A stretch of DNA of 62,129 bases from Paracoccaceae bacterium (lineage in GTDB: Bacteria > Pseudomonadota > Alphaproteobacteria > Rhodobacterales > Rhodobacteraceae), in assembly GCA_003605175.1 (NCBI GenBank), contig QWDA01000014.1:1-62129 (forward strand), given 5' to 3'. The position numbers and the translations under genes were made by a program. The number at the start of each line of letters is the position of its first letter. Position 1 is the first letter of the stretch. Of this stretch, positions 16,775 to 27,071 are shown one piece after another. A model generated the notes under the pieces. That model was not told the DNA's origin. It ran no database searches and saw only the letters and a program-made list of their open reading frames with translations.

Positions 16775-17394
16775 CGGGCGGCGCCTTCGTGACCTTCGAG
16801 GGCATCGACGGATCGGGAAAGTCGACTCAGGCGCGGCGCCTTGCTGGCCTTGTGCGGGCCCAGGGCCGCGAGGTCGTGCAGACGCGCGAACCCGGGGGCT
16901 CTCCGGGCGCCGAGGAGATCCGCCGTCTCCTGGTCGAGGGTGCGACGGATCGCTGGTCGGCGGAGACGGAGATCCTGCTCTTCACCGCGGCGCGGCGCGA
17001 CCACCTGGAAAAGGTGATCCGCCCGGGCGTCGCGGCGGGCAAGGTGGTGATCTCCGACCGTTTCGCCGATTCCACCCGTGTCTATCAGGGGGCGGCCAGG
17101 GGCGAGTTGCGGCAGGTCGTGGATAACCTTCACGCGCTGATGATCGGAACCGAGCCGGATCTGACCTTTGTCATCGACATGGACCCGGAAGCGGCGCTGG
17201 CGAGGGGGCTCGCCCGCAACTCCGGCGAGGACCGCTTCGAGGAGTTCGGCGCGGGATTCCAGACCCGGCTGCGGCAGGGATTCCTTGACCTCGCCGCCGA
17301 ACAGCCGGCACGGTTCCGGGTGATCGACGGTGCGCGGAGCGAGGACGCGGTCGCGGCCGAGATCGCGGAGCATTGGCAAGCCGCCTTCGGATGA
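16768..17394 (+). CDS. tmk: Thymidylate kinase
   Basis: 208 residues, normal length. Phosphorylates dTMP to dTDP. The P-loop is GIDGSGKST (about 12-20), with REPGG and the DRFADS motif for the base and LID regions. The start is a GTG at 16768 (a second GTG follows at once), overlapping the carboxypeptidase stop by 7 bp. Overlaps holB by 4 bp. This tmk-holB pairing is usual in alphaproteobacteria. Confidence 0.96.
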   Translation: MVTGGAFVTFEGIDGSGKSTQARRLAGLVRAQGREVVQTREPGGSPGAEEIRRLLVEGATDRWSAETEILLFTAARRDHLEKVIRPGVAAGKVVISDRFADSTRVYQGAARGELRQVVDNLHALMIGTEPDLTFVIDMDPEAALARGLARNSGEDRFEEFGAGFQTRLRQGFLDLAAEQPARFRVIDGARSEDAVAAEIAEHWQAAFG

Positions 17395-18518
17395 ACGACG
17401 AGACGATCCCAGAACCCGACCGCGTCCCCGGCGCGCCGCATCCGCGCGAGACGGCGCGGCTGTTCGGCCAGGGCGCGGCGGAAGCGGCCTTTCTCGAGGC
17501 GCACCGGTCGGGCCGACTGCACCATGCCTGGATGATCACCGGGCCGAAGGGGATCGGCAAGGCGACGCTGGCCTGGCGGATCGCACGGTTCCTCCTGACC
17601 GATGAATCAGGGTCTGATGCTGGGCTTTTCGGCGCATCCGAACCGCCGGACAGCCTCGACACGGACCCGGGGCACCCTGCGGTGCGGCGGATGATGGCCG
17701 GTGCCGAGCCGCGCTTCTTCCTGTTGCGGCGTGGCTGGGACGACAAGGGCAAGCGCATCCGCGCGGAGATCACCGTTGACGAGACGCGGAAGCTCAAGAC
17801 GTTCTTCGGGATGTCGGCCGCCGATGGCGGGCGCCGCGTGGTCATCGTCGATGCGGCGGACGAGATGAATGTTTCGGCGGCGAATGCGCTGCTGAAAGTT
17901 CTGGAGGAGCCGCCAAAGGGCGCCGTTCTTCTGCTCGTGGCGCACCAGCCGGCACGGCTTCTGCCGACGATCCGCTCGCGGTGCCGGGAGTTGCGCTGCA
18001 GCGGACTCGCCCCGAGCGAATTGGCGCCGGCACTGGAACAGGCGGGCGTTGCGTCGGGGGCCGGAGCGCTTGCGGCGCTATCGGGCGGTTCGGTGGGCGC
18101 GGCGGTGGCCATGGCGGCCGAGGACGGGCCCGCGCTCTACGCGCGGATCGCAGCGCTTGTCGGCACCGCGCCGCGGCTCGACCGGCCGGCGGCGGTCAAG
18201 CTGGCCGAGGAAGCGGCGGTTCGCGGCCGCGAGGCGCGGCGGGATCTGATGCTCGAGCTACTCGAACTGCTGCTGGCGCGGCTCGCGCGGGCCGGCGCCG
18301 GCCATCCTCCCCCGTTCGAGGCCGCCCCGGGCGAAGGAGACCTCCTCGCCCGGCTGGCGCCGGATCCGGCCGCCGGGCGCCGCTGGGCCGAGCTGCAACA
18401 GGCGCTTTCGGATCGCGCCCGGCAAGGACTGGCGGTCAACCTTGACGCTTCCGGCCTCATCCTCGATATGGTCCTGAAAATCAACGAAACCGCGGCGGAG
18501 ATCCTTGCCCGCCCCTGA
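17391..18518 (+). CDS. holB: DNA polymerase III subunit delta'
   Basis: 375 residues. Part of the clamp-loader that places the beta sliding clamp at primed sites. It has the AAA+ core with a Walker-A-like GPKGIGKAT (about 51-59), VVIVDAADEMN and the sensor region LLKVLEEPP, and the S-R-C motif at IRSRCREL. The ATG at 17391 overlaps the tmk stop (ATGA). The usual downstream metG is not here; tatD follows after 6 bp. Confidence 0.95.
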   Translation: MNDETIPEPDRVPGAPHPRETARLFGQGAAEAAFLEAHRSGRLHHAWMITGPKGIGKATLAWRIARFLLTDESGSDAGLFGASEPPDSLDTDPGHPAVRRMMAGAEPRFFLLRRGWDDKGKRIRAEITVDETRKLKTFFGMSAADGGRRVVIVDAADEMNVSAANALLKVLEEPPKGAVLLLVAHQPARLLPTIRSRCRELRCSGLAPSELAPALEQAGVASGAGALAALSGGSVGAAVAMAAEDGPALYARIAALVGTAPRLDRPAAVKLAEEAAVRGREARRDLMLELLELLLARLARAGAGHPPPFEAAPGEGDLLARLAPDPAAGRRWAELQQALSDRARQGLAVNLDASGLILDMVLKINETAAEILARP

Positions 18519-18524
18519 GGCCGG

Positions 18525-19325
18525 ATGATGCACGCCGCCCCGATCACCGACAGCCATTGCCACCTGGATTTCCCCGATTTCGAGGGGGAGACAGGCGCGA
18601 TCATCGCCAACGCCCATGCCGCCGGCGTGCACCGCATGGTGACGATCTGCACCCGGATCGCGAACGAGCCGAAGGTGCGCGCGCTGGCCGAAGCAAATCC
18701 GTCGGTGTTCTACGCATTCGGCGTGCACCCGATGCACGCCGACAAGGAACCGCCGGCGACGGTGGCGCAGCTCGTGAAGCTCGCGGAACACCCGAAGATG
18801 GTCGGGATCGGCGAGACCGGGCTCGACTACCACTACACCGCCGAGAGCGCCGAGGTGCAGAAGGCCAGCCTCAGGGTCCACATCGAGGCGGCGCAGGAAA
18901 CCGGCCTGCCGCTCATCATCCATGCCCGCGCAGCCGATGACGACATGGCGCGGATCCTGAGTGAATGCTACGAAAAGCGACCCTATTCCTGCGTGATGCA
19001 CTGTTTTTCGTCCGGCGCGGCGCTGGCGAAGGCGGCCCTGGAGCTGGGGTTCTACCTGTCGATGTCGGGCATCGCGGCCTTCCCGAGATCGACCGAGTTG
19101 CGCGAGATCTTCGCCGCGGCGCCGGTGGACCGCATCCTGGTCGAGACCGACAGCCCCTATCTCGCGCCGCCACCGCATCGCGGCAAGCGGAACGAGCCGG
19201 CCTTTACGGTCCATACCGCGAGGGTCGGCGCCGAGATCTTCGGAATGGAGTACGACGCCTTCGCCCGCCAGACCGAGACGAATTTCGAGCGCCTCTTCGC
19301 CAGGGCGGCCCAATGGCACGGCTGA
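18525..19325 (+). CDS. tatD: TatD family metal-dependent hydrolase (DNase)
   Basis: 266 residues. TIM-barrel hydrolase with metal ligands in SHCHLDF (about 11-17), GETGLDYHY, HARA, and the final ETDSPYLAP. Family members degrade DNA and help oxidative DNA repair. Two adjacent ATGs exist at 18525; the first is used. The MBL-fold gene overlaps its 3' end by 13 bp, so the pair is coupled. Confidence 0.93.
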   Translation: MMHAAPITDSHCHLDFPDFEGETGAIIANAHAAGVHRMVTICTRIANEPKVRALAEANPSVFYAFGVHPMHADKEPPATVAQLVKLAEHPKMVGIGETGLDYHYTAESAEVQKASLRVHIEAAQETGLPLIIHARAADDDMARILSECYEKRPYSCVMHCFSSGAALAKAALELGFYLSMSGIAAFPRSTELREIFAAAPVDRILVETDSPYLAPPPHRGKRNEPAFTVHTARVGAEIFGMEYDAFARQTETNFERLFARAAQWHG

Positions 19326-20110
19326 GCTTCACGATCCTCGGCTGCGGCTCCTCGGGCGGTGTCCCGCGGCTCGGCGGGCGCTGGGGCGAGTGCGACCCGG
19401 CGAATCCGAAGAACCGGCGCCGGCGATGCTCGCTCCTGATCCGGCGCGAGACCGAGGCGGGAACGACCGCCGTCCTGATCGACACTTCGCCGGACCTGCG
19501 CGCGCAGCTTCTCGATGCCGGGGTCGGCCTGCTCGACGCGGTGGTCTACACCCATGCCCATGCCGACCATGTGCACGGGATCGACGATCTCAGGATGGTC
19601 GTGTTCAACCGGCGCGCGCGGCTGCCGGTCTGGGCCGACGCGGCGACGCAGGAGGCGCTCTACGCCCGCTTCGCCTATGCCTTCGTCCAGCCCGATGGGT
19701 CGCCCTATCCGCCGATCCTCGACATGCACGCGATCAACGGGCCGGTCACCATCGAGGGGGCGGGCGGGCCGATCACGCTCACACCGTTCGAGGTGGAGCA
19801 CGGCTCGATCGCCGCGCTCGGCTTCCGGGTCGGCGACGTCGCCTATCTTCCCGACGTGTCGGAGATTCCCGACGGGGTCTGGCCGGCGCTCGACGGGCTC
19901 GACGTCTGGATCGTCGATGCGCTCCGCCGCGATCCGCATCCGACGCATGCGCATCTGGCGCGGACGCTGGAATGGATCGCAAGGGCGGAACCGCGCCGGG
20001 CGATCCTGACCAACATGCATATCGACCTCGATTACGACACCGTGTCGGGCGAGACGCCGGAGCACATCCAGCCAGCATTCGACGGGCTCACGATCGAGGT
20101 CGACGACTGA
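19313..20110 (+). CDS. MBL-fold metallo-hydrolase (PhnP-like)
   Basis: 265 residues. Metallo-beta-lactamase fold with the zinc motif THAHADHVHGID (about 79-90) and further ligands in LPDVSEIP and NMHIDLDYD. The N-terminal CGSSGGVPR and cysteines near 27 and 39 are typical of the PhnP-like group, which hydrolyses cyclic phosphate esters; the true substrate here is not known. It overlaps tatD by 13 bp and the next gene by 1 bp. Confidence 0.88.
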   Translation: MARLSFTILGCGSSGGVPRLGGRWGECDPANPKNRRRRCSLLIRRETEAGTTAVLIDTSPDLRAQLLDAGVGLLDAVVYTHAHADHVHGIDDLRMVVFNRRARLPVWADAATQEALYARFAYAFVQPDGSPYPPILDMHAINGPVTIEGAGGPITLTPFEVEHGSIAALGFRVGDVAYLPDVSEIPDGVWPALDGLDVWIVDALRRDPHPTHAHLARTLEWIARAEPRRAILTNMHIDLDYDTVSGETPEHIQPAFDGLTIEVDD

Positions 20111-21039
20111 TGCAGGCGCTCCTCGACGTGGTCCTGCCGGTCTTCTTCGTGATCGGCTTCGGCTACGCGGCGGTGTGGAAAGGGTGGTTCACCGATCAGG
20201 GCGTCGATGCCCTGATGACCTTCACCCAGAGGTTCGCGATTCCCTGCCTGTTGTTCGGAGCGATCTCCACGCTCGATCTCGGCCAGCATTTCGACCTGCG
20301 GCTTCTGGCCAGCTACTACGGGGCGGCGACGCTCTGCTTTCTCGTCGGCCTTTTCGGCGCGCGGCTCCTGTTCGGCCGCACCTGGCCGGACGCCGTGGCG
20401 ATCGGATTCTGCTGTCTCTTCGCGAATTCGGTGCTTCTGGGGCTGCCGATCATGGAACGGGCCTATGGCGCCGAAGCGCTGGAACCGAACTACGCGCTGA
20501 TCGCCTTCAATGCGCCGTTCTGCTACGGGCTCGGGATGACCGCGATGGAGATCGCGCGGTCCGATGGCAGGGGCGCGGTGGCGACCGCGCAGCGCGTGGC
20601 GGCCGCGATGTTCAAGAACGCGCTGGTGATCGCGATCCTGCTCGGGGCGATCGTGAACCTGTCGAACCTGCCGCTGCCGGGCGTGCTGACCGATGCGGTG
20701 CATCTCGTCGCGCGCGCCGCCTTGCCGGCGGCCCTGTTCGGGCTGGGCGGCGTTCTGGTGCGCTACCGGCCAGAAGGCGACCTGCGCGCGATCCTGTTCG
20801 TTGTCGCCGTCGTGCTGGTGCTGCGTCCGATACTGGCCTGGGGGTTCGGGACGCTTACGGAGATCTCCACGCCCGCGTTCCGATCCGCGGTATTGACGGC
20901 GAGCATGGCGCCGGGCGCAAACGCCTATATCTTTGCCAACATGTACGGCACCGCACGCCGCGTGGCGGCCTCTTCGGTGCTGATCGGCACGGCGGTTTCA
21001 GTGCTGACGGTCTGGCTCTGGCTCCTCGTCCTGCCTTAG
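20110..21039 (+). CDS. AEC family permease (auxin efflux carrier type)
   Basis: 309 residues with about nine to ten membrane segments in the five-plus-five layout of AEC transporters (VLPVFFVIGFGYA at the start, then repeated helices). Conserved ANSVLLGLP (about 110) and a C-terminal MAPGANAYIFANMYG match the family. Bacterial members export or import small organic acids. Its ATG shares a base with the upstream stop, closing the operon. Converges with the hybrid kinase gene. Confidence 0.85.
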   Translation: MQALLDVVLPVFFVIGFGYAAVWKGWFTDQGVDALMTFTQRFAIPCLLFGAISTLDLGQHFDLRLLASYYGAATLCFLVGLFGARLLFGRTWPDAVAIGFCCLFANSVLLGLPIMERAYGAEALEPNYALIAFNAPFCYGLGMTAMEIARSDGRGAVATAQRVAAAMFKNALVIAILLGAIVNLSNLPLPGVLTDAVHLVARAALPAALFGLGGVLVRYRPEGDLRAILFVVAVVLVLRPILAWGFGTLTEISTPAFRSAVLTASMAPGANAYIFANMYGTARRVAASSVLIGTAVSVLTVWLWLLVLP

Positions 21040-23516
21040 CCGTTCTCCTCTGGCAACGGCGGGACGGCATCATAGGGCGCCGCGGCCAGGATGTGGTCGA
21101 TCAACACGTCCTTCTTGAGCGGTTTCGTCAGATAGTAGTCGATCCCGGAGGCGAGAATCTCCCGCTCGTCGCTGTCGCCGGCATGCGCCGTCATCGCGAT
21201 GATCGGCACAGGTGGCAGGTCGTTTTCCTTTGAATAGAGCCGCATGGCCCTGGCTGCCGCCTTGCCGTCCATCACCGGCATCGAGATGTCGGTGAAGACG
21301 ATGTCGGGAAGCTCGAACTTGAACGCCTCGACGGCCTCATGGCCGTTCTCGACGATCTCGAGGTCGATATCGAGCGACTTGAGGAGCTTGGTGAGGACGA
21401 GCCGGTTGGTCTTGTTGTCCTCAGCACAGAGCACACGGACCTTGCGGTCATAGGCCGGGCGCTTTTTCGGCGGCGCCGCGGCCGGCGCCTCGGCTGACAT
21501 GCCTGCCGGTGCGTCAGGATGGACAGCCTCGGCCATCTCGGCGACGGCCGGTGGCGGGGGCGCCTCCGGAGCGGGAGCGGTGGTTTCGTCCTCGGTTGCC
21601 GTCTCCGCGGGCGGAAGAGGTTCGCCAAGGTGAAGGGGCTCCGGTTCGGGAGCGGCTTCCGCCCGGGGCGTCACCTGCGGGAGATCGTCCCCGGAACGGG
21701 TCTCCGGATCGGGAGGCGCGGTCAGGGGTGGCGTGTCGGCCGCCGCGGCCTCCGGGATCTCGGGCGCGGGAAGCGAGACGGGCGCGGGTTCGGCATGGAG
21801 TGTGAGCACTTCCGCTTCCGGCGGCGGTGCGGCCGGCGGGCGCGCGCCCTGGGTCACCCGCGTCAGGGCGCCGAGCAGGGCGTCGCGCAGAACGGGGCGG
21901 GAGAGGGTTTCGCTCCGGCCCCGGAAATCCGGCCCGACGCCGATCGTCACGGTGCCTTGAACGCCCCGGTCCTCGCAAAGGATGGCCAGATCCTCGGGTC
22001 CGAGTTGCCCCAGCGCCTCGTCATATGAGCCTTCCACCGCTTCCGGGCGGAGCCCCAGCGCCATCATCTGCTTCATCATGATCTCGCGGCTCTTGCGGTT
22101 CGGGTCGCAGAGCACCACGCGCCGCTGCCCGAAGCGGCCCCGCTGCCCCTCGATATCGGGCCCTTCCTTGCGGAGCGTCAGCCGGAATCCGAAGACCGAG
22201 CCCGATTCCGCCCCGGAATCGACCCACATGTCTCCCTCCATTAGCGAGACGAGCCGCTTTGTGATGGCGAGGCCGAGGCCGGTTCCGTCGAATTCCCGCG
22301 TCATATCGGACTGGACCTGGTTGAACTCGCCGAAGATGTGCTCGCGCATCTCGGGCGGTATGCCGATCCCGGTATCCTCGACAGTGATGTGCAGGCGATA
22401 ATGATCGGGGCGCAGGTCGGGCAGGCCGACGACGCGGACCAGGACATGGCCTTCCTTGGTGAATTTCACGGCATTGCCGATCAGGTTCATCAGGATCTGC
22501 CGGATCCGCCCCTTGTCGCCTTCGAACACGGTGGGCAGGAACATGTCGTAGTCGAAGACCAGCGCGAGCCCTTTCTCGCGCGCGGTGGGCATCAGCAAGG
22601 TCGCGACCTCGCTGATCGCGGCCTCGAGGTCGAAGGGCCGGTTCTCGACGGTGAGCTTCTGCGCCTCGATCTTCGAGTAGTCGAGCACGTCGTTGATTAT
22701 GACGAGAAGCGCCTCGCCCGAGTTCTTGATCGTGTCGAGACAGATCCGCTGGTCTTCGGTCAGCGGATCCTCGGCCATCATCTCGGCCATGGCGAGGACA
22801 CCGTTCATCGGCGTGCGGATTTCGTGGCTCATGTTGGCAAGGAACGCGGATTTCGCCCGGTTCGCGGCTTCGGCGCGCCGGCGGGCCTCTTCGAGAACCT
22901 TCTGGCGGCGGATCTGGCGGGTGATGTTCATTCCCATCATGACGACGTCGCCGTCGGGGGTGCGCCGTTCGGTGATCCGCACGAACTGGTTGGACCAGAA
23001 CCGGATCGTGACCGGCGGGATCGTCTTGTGATCCCAACGGCTCTTCATCCATGCGGCCCAGTCGCGCGGGCCCATTTCGCCCGGATCGACCAGCCCCTCC
23101 TCGATGGCGATATCCACCAGCTCGCCATAGCTGATGCCGAGCTTCACGCAGTCCATGTCCTCGTAGGGCTGGAAGAACGCCGGGTTGGCGGCGACGACCC
23201 GGCTGTCGCGGTCGAACACGGCGAAACCGTCGGCGATGGTCTCGAGCGAGGTCCAGAGCCGCCGCTCGGCGATATTCGTCTCGCTCTTGGCCTTGCGCAG
23301 ATGAGACATGGCCTCGACATGGCGGTGCTTTGCCTTCTCGGCTTCCGACCGGGCGATCGCCGCCTCGGTCCGCCGTTCGATCACCTCCTCCGAAAGGACC
23401 CGGGCGCGCTCGGCGATCTTGGTGTTCGCCTCGGCCAGTTCGCGCTGTTTCTGCGCGAGGAAACTCTCCGTCGCGAGGCGCGAGCGCAGCGCTTCCTTGG
23501 GGTCGAGCTCCATCAT
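21036..23516 (-). CDS. Cytoplasmic hybrid histidine kinase: coiled coil, PAS, HisKA, HATPase, two receiver-like domains
   Basis: 826 residues, no membrane segment. Order: N-terminal coiled coil (about 1-70), PAS (about 80-190), HisKA with His231 in [13 protein letters not shown], HATPase (about 330-450, DTGIGIPP and GTGLGLAI), a degenerate receiver-like domain (about 470-560) with no clear phospho-acceptor, a Pro/Ala/Glu-rich linker (about 565-690), and a C-terminal receiver (about 693-815) with Asp743 in [12 protein letters not shown] and Lys in YLTKPL. The ATG at 23516 follows GGAG by 7 nt; an adjacent ATG is at 23513. The box at 23561-23576 suggests CtrA control (inference). Signal and partner are unknown. 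Confidence 0.92.
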   Translation of the reverse strand: MMELDPKEALRSRLATESFLAQKQRELAEANTKIAERARVLSEEVIERRTEAAIARSEAEKAKHRHVEAMSHLRKAKSETNIAERRLWTSLETIADGFAVFDRDSRVVAANPAFFQPYEDMDCVKLGISYGELVDIAIEEGLVDPGEMGPRDWAAWMKSRWDHKTIPPVTIRFWSNQFVRITERRTPDGDVVMMGMNITRQIRRQKVLEEARRRAEAANRAKSAFLANMSHEIRTPMNGVLAMAEMMAEDPLTEDQRICLDTIKNSGEALLVIINDVLDYSKIEAQKLTVENRPFDLEAAISEVATLLMPTAREKGLALVFDYDMFLPTVFEGDKGRIRQILMNLIGNAVKFTKEGHVLVRVVGLPDLRPDHYRLHITVEDTGIGIPPEMREHIFGEFNQVQSDMTREFDGTGLGLAITKRLVSLMEGDMWVDSGAESGSVFGFRLTLRKEGPDIEGQRGRFGQRRVVLCDPNRKSREIMMKQMMALGLRPEAVEGSYDEALGQLGPEDLAILCEDRGVQGTVTIGVGPDFRGRSETLSRPVLRDALLGALTRVTQGARPPAAPPPEAEVLTLHAEPAPVSLPAPEIPEAAAADTPPLTAPPDPETRSGDDLPQVTPRAEAAPEPEPLHLGEPLPPAETATEDETTAPAPEAPPPPAVAEMAEAVHPDAPAGMSAEAPAAAPPKKRPAYDRKVRVLCAEDNKTNRLVLTKLLKSLDIDLEIVENGHEAVEAFKFELPDIVFTDISMPVMDGKAAARAMRLYSKENDLPPVPIIAMTAHAGDSDEREILASGIDYYLTKPLKKDVLIDHILAAAPYDAVPPLPEENG

Positions 23517-23560
23517 GCGGTTTCTCCAGGCAGTCGCGCTGCCATCTAACGGCGCGGGCC

Positions 23561-23576
23561 GTAAAGATGGCATTAA
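23561..23576 (-). promoter_or_regulatory. CtrA-like box before the hybrid kinase gene
   Basis: On the minus strand: TTAA, seven bases, TTTA then C (one mismatch from TTAA-N7-TTAA). It lies 44 bp before the start codon, the same spacing as the boxes before the tandem small-protein genes. Other boxes at this spacing sit before flagellar genes. Confidence 0.55.
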
Positions 23577-23666
23577 CCGAGCAAGGCTCTGGTTCCGTTC
23601 GTGCTTCCCGGGCGCCCGGTTTCCATCGGGGCGGAACTCGGTCAACGTCGGCTCCGGAGGTGTCAC

Positions 23667-24848
23667 ATGCGCAAATTCGATTCGCATCTGGGGGAGCTTC
23701 TCGCGGGGATCGAGAGCGACGGCCTGATGAAGCGCGAGCGCCCGATTGCCGGGCCGCAGGGCGGGCATATCACCGTGGCCGGCCGCGACATGCTGAACCT
23801 TTGCGCGAACAACTATCTGGGCCTCGCCGACGATCCGCGGCTCGAGGCCGCCGCGAAGGCTGCGATGGAGAGCCACGGCTACGGCATGGCCTCGGTCCGT
23901 TTCATCTGCGGAACGCAGGACCTGCACCGGGAGCTGGAACAGGCGCTCGCGGGGTTCCTCGGGATGGAGGATGCGATTCTCTACGCCGCCTGTTTCGATG
24001 CCAATGGCGGGCTGTTCGAGCCGCTCCTCGGCGAGGAGGACGCCATCGTCTCCGACGCGCTGAACCACGCCTCGATCATCGACGGGATCCGGCTCTGCAA
24101 GGCGAAACGCTACCGCTACCCGAACTCCAACATGGATGCGCTGGAGGCGGCGCTGAAACAGGCGCGCGCCGACGGCGCGCGGTTCATCCTGATCGCCACC
24201 GACGGGGTGTTCTCGATGGATGGCTACCTCGCGAAGCTGCGCGAGATCCGGGCGCTGGCCGACCGCTACGACGCGCTCGTGATGGTCGACGATTGCCACG
24301 CCACGGGGTTCATGGGGCCAGAGGGGCGCGGCACTCCCGCCCGTGCGGGTGTGACGGTCGATATCCTCACCGGAACCCTCGGCAAGGCGCTGGGCGGCGC
24401 AATCGGCGGCTATACCGCGGCCTCGCAAAAGGTCGTCGACCTCCTGCGCCAGCGCTCACGGCCCTACCTGTTCTCGAACTCGCTGCCGCCGGCGGTTGTC
24501 GGCGCCGGGCTCGAAGCCCTGAAGATCGTCGAAGCCAGCGAGGAGCTGCGCGCGCGGCTCTTCGAGAACGCGAAATACTGGAGGCAGGGCCTGAAGGACG
24601 CGGGCTTCGCGCTCCTGCCCGGAGAGCACCCCATCGTGCCGGTCATGCTGGGCTCCGCGAAGCTCTCCCAGCGCATGGCCGGCGCGCTCTACGAACGCGG
24701 CGTCTACGTCGCCGGGTTCTTTTTCCCGGTGGTCCCGAAGGACACCGCACGGATCCGCACCCAGATGAACGCGGCCCTGACGCGGGAGGATCTGGACCGG
24801 GCCTTGCAGGCGTTTACCGAGGCGGGGCGGGAGGTCGGTGCGATATGA
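23667..24848 (+). CDS. kbl: 2-amino-3-ketobutyrate CoA ligase (glycine C-acetyltransferase)
   Basis: 393 residues. PLP enzyme that converts 2-amino-3-ketobutyrate and CoA to glycine and acetyl-CoA, the second step of threonine breakdown after Tdh. Seen: N-terminal [21 protein letters not shown], and the PLP lysine (about Lys240) in [15 protein letters not shown]. The ATG at 23667 follows GGAGG by 6 nt. Overlaps tdh by 4 bp, as usual for this operon. Confidence 0.96.
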   Translation: MRKFDSHLGELLAGIESDGLMKRERPIAGPQGGHITVAGRDMLNLCANNYLGLADDPRLEAAAKAAMESHGYGMASVRFICGTQDLHRELEQALAGFLGMEDAILYAACFDANGGLFEPLLGEEDAIVSDALNHASIIDGIRLCKAKRYRYPNSNMDALEAALKQARADGARFILIATDGVFSMDGYLAKLREIRALADRYDALVMVDDCHATGFMGPEGRGTPARAGVTVDILTGTLGKALGGAIGGYTAASQKVVDLLRQRSRPYLFSNSLPPAVVGAGLEALKIVEASEELRARLFENAKYWRQGLKDAGFALLPGEHPIVPVMLGSAKLSQRMAGALYERGVYVAGFFFPVVPKDTARIRTQMNAALTREDLDRALQAFTEAGREVGAI

Positions 24849-25888
24849 CGACGAACGAAATGCGCGCGCTGGTGAAGGCGAAGCCCGAGGTCGGCCTCTG
24901 GATGGAGCATCGCCCGGTGCCCGAGATCGGCCCCGACGACGTGCTGATCCGGATCCACAAGACTGGGATCTGCGGCACGGACATCCATATCTGGAACTGG
25001 GACGACTGGGCGCAACGCACCGTGCCGGTGCCCCTGGTGACGGGCCACGAATTCGCCGGCGAGATCGTCGACATGGGCCGCAATGTCGAGGATCTGAAGA
25101 TCGGCCAGCGTGTCTCGGGCGAAGGCCATCTGATCGGCAAGCATTCGCGCCAGAGCCGCGCCGGCAAGTTCCATCTCGATCCCGAAACGCGGGGGATCGG
25201 CGTGAACGAGCAGGGCGCCTTCGCGGAATACCTGCGGCTGCCGGCCTTCAACGTGGTGCCCCTGCCCGACGCCATCGACGACGAGATCGGGGCGATCCTC
25301 GATCCGCTCGGCAACGCTGTTCACACCGCGCTCAGCTTCGACCTTGTGGGCGAGGACTTGCTCATCACCGGGGCGGGGCCGATCGGCATCATGGCGGGTG
25401 CCGTGGCGCGGCATGTGGGCGCGCGGCACGTGGTGATCACCGATCTGAACCCCGACCGTCTGGCGCTTGCGCGGAAGGTCGTGAAAGACGTGGTGGTGGT
25501 GGACCCGAAAGAGACAGATCTGGCCGCAATAGTGTCTGATCTGGGCATGAAGCAGGGCTTCGATGTGGGGCTGGAAATGTCGGGCTCCCAAGCGGCGCTC
25601 GACCAGATGGTCGAGGCGCTGGTGATGGGCGGACGCATCGCGCTCCTGGGCATTCCGCCGGGGAAATCGCCGGTCGACTGGTCACGGATCGTGTTCAAGG
25701 CGATCACCATCAAGGGCGTCTACGGCCGCGAGATCTTCGAGACCTGGTACAAGATGATCGCGATGCTGGAGAACGGGCTCGACGTGCGCCCCGTGATCAC
25801 CCATCGCTTCAAGGCCGCCGATTTCCGCGATGGGTTCGAGACCATGCGCGGCGGGTCGTCGGGCAAGGTCGTGCTCGACTGGCGCTGA
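24845..25888 (+). CDS. tdh: L-threonine 3-dehydrogenase lacking the structural-zinc cysteines
   Basis: 347 residues, medium-chain dehydrogenase. Oxidises L-threonine to 2-amino-3-ketobutyrate with NAD. The catalytic-zinc site is intact: Cys in GICGTDIH, His-Glu in TGHEFAGE. The nucleotide fold has GAGPIGIMA. In E. coli Tdh the lobe that follows GEGH holds four cysteines for a structural zinc; here the same stretch reads [15 protein letters not shown] with no cysteine. So the structural zinc is lost while the rest is kept. Coupled to kbl by a 4-bp overlap. Confidence 0.95.
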   Translation: MTTNEMRALVKAKPEVGLWMEHRPVPEIGPDDVLIRIHKTGICGTDIHIWNWDDWAQRTVPVPLVTGHEFAGEIVDMGRNVEDLKIGQRVSGEGHLIGKHSRQSRAGKFHLDPETRGIGVNEQGAFAEYLRLPAFNVVPLPDAIDDEIGAILDPLGNAVHTALSFDLVGEDLLITGAGPIGIMAGAVARHVGARHVVITDLNPDRLALARKVVKDVVVVDPKETDLAAIVSDLGMKQGFDVGLEMSGSQAALDQMVEALVMGGRIALLGIPPGKSPVDWSRIVFKAITIKGVYGREIFETWYKMIAMLENGLDVRPVITHRFKAADFRDGFETMRGGSSGKVVLDWR

Positions 25889-25892
25889 CGGC

Positions 25893-27071
25893 CTACCAGC
25901 TTCCGCTGGCGCCGCCGCCGGAGGAGGAGCCACCGCCGAAGGAGGACCGGCCCGAGCCACCGCCCGACGAGCTCTTGGAGACCTTCGGGATCGTGCGCAC
26001 TTCGCTGTTGCGGTATCCGCAGCCCGTGCAGGAATAATCGTACCGGCGCCGGCCGGTGCTGGTCGTGGTCGCGGCCTCCAACACCTCGGTTTCGGTTTCC
26101 ATGGTCCGGTAGCCGCATTGCGGGCAACCCGAATAGGAGCTGAACCAGTTGCGGTAGCGGCGGATCTCGGCATGGCCGCAGCCGCCGCATTGCCAGACGT
26201 CGTAGTCAATGGAGCGGAGGCGTTCCTCCAGCTGTTGTCCGCTGTCGAGATGCGCGTCGTCCTCGACCTCGCCGGCCTTCTCCATCACCCGCCGGCAGTT
26301 CGGACAGGGCCTCGGCCGATGCCGGAGGAAGGCGCGGACGAGGAGCGCACCGCCGGCGAGCGGCAGCGCCGCCAGGGCGAAGATCCAGTCGCCCAGATGG
26401 TGGAGCGTGCGAAGGATCGAGGCCCAGCCGCGTTCGACAATGCTCAGGTCGTAGCTGCCGGGATAGACGCCGGCGAGCGTGCGGATCGTCTCCTCCACGC
26501 CGGTCTCGATGCCCTCCTGGTAGGCGTCCCGGCGGAAGGCCGGCAGGAAGTAGTCGTCGATCACCCGCTGCATGTCGGCATCGCGTGCCGCCGGATAGCC
26601 CGAGCCGAGCTCGATCCGCATCCGGCGGTCGAACCGCGAGACCAGGATCAGGACGCCGTCGTTCCGCGCCGCGTTGCCGATTCCCCAGTCGTTGAACAGC
26701 GCGGTCGCGAAGCTTTCGAGGCTGCCCGTGTAGCCGTAGAACGCCATGTCCTGGATCGTCAGCACGGTCATCTCGATCCCGGTACGGTCATAGAGCTCGA
26801 CGAGGTGTGACCGGACGCGCGCCTCGGCGGCGGGGTCGAGGAGGTCGTAATAGTCGTTGACGTAGACCTCCTGGTAGCCCGGGAGCGTGCTGCCGTTCCG
26901 GCCCATGAAATCTGGCGCACCGGCCTCGGCGAACCGCACGGGAGCCTCCGGCGCCGTGGCCCGGGAGACACCCGGCTGGGTGAGTTTCCCCGCGACATAG
27001 CCGATCGAGAGCCCGACGATTGCCACGAGCGCCGCGATCCAGAGCGCGATCTTCAAGTCGTGTCGGGTCAT
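25893..27071 (-). CDS. TPM-domain membrane protein with zinc ribbons and Gly/Ser tail
   Basis: 392 residues. N-terminal membrane helix (about 8-30), exported TPM domain (about 60-190, YVNDYYDLLDPAAEARVRSH), a membrane hairpin near 210-235, then cytoplasmic CxxC zinc ribbons (CPNC, CGGC, CPQC, CTGC) and a low-complexity tail of Gly and Ser. TPM proteins of this kind are linked to photosystem assembly or envelope maintenance in other groups. ATG 27071 follows GGAGGTGAC. It converges with tdh after 4 bp. Function here unknown. Confidence 0.85.
   Translation of the reverse strand: MTRHDLKIALWIAALVAIVGLSIGYVAGKLTQPGVSRATAPEAPVRFAEAGAPDFMGRNGSTLPGYQEVYVNDYYDLLDPAAEARVRSHLVELYDRTGIEMTVLTIQDMAFYGYTGSLESFATALFNDWGIGNAARNDGVLILVSRFDRRMRIELGSGYPAARDADMQRVIDDYFLPAFRRDAYQEGIETGVEETIRTLAGVYPGSYDLSIVERGWASILRTLHHLGDWIFALAALPLAGGALLVRAFLRHRPRPCPNCRRVMEKAGEVEDDAHLDSGQQLEERLRSIDYDVWQCGGCGHAEIRRYRNWFSSYSGCPQCGYRTMETETEVLEAATTTSTGRRRYDYSCTGCGYRNSEVRTIPKVSKSSSGGGSGRSSFGGGSSSGGGASGSW

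Noticed and set aside
21036-24428. 1130-residue reading of the hybrid kinase
   Set aside because: The first 304 residues overlap kbl on the other strand and lack a ribosome site; ATG 23516 has GGAG and gives a normal kinase.
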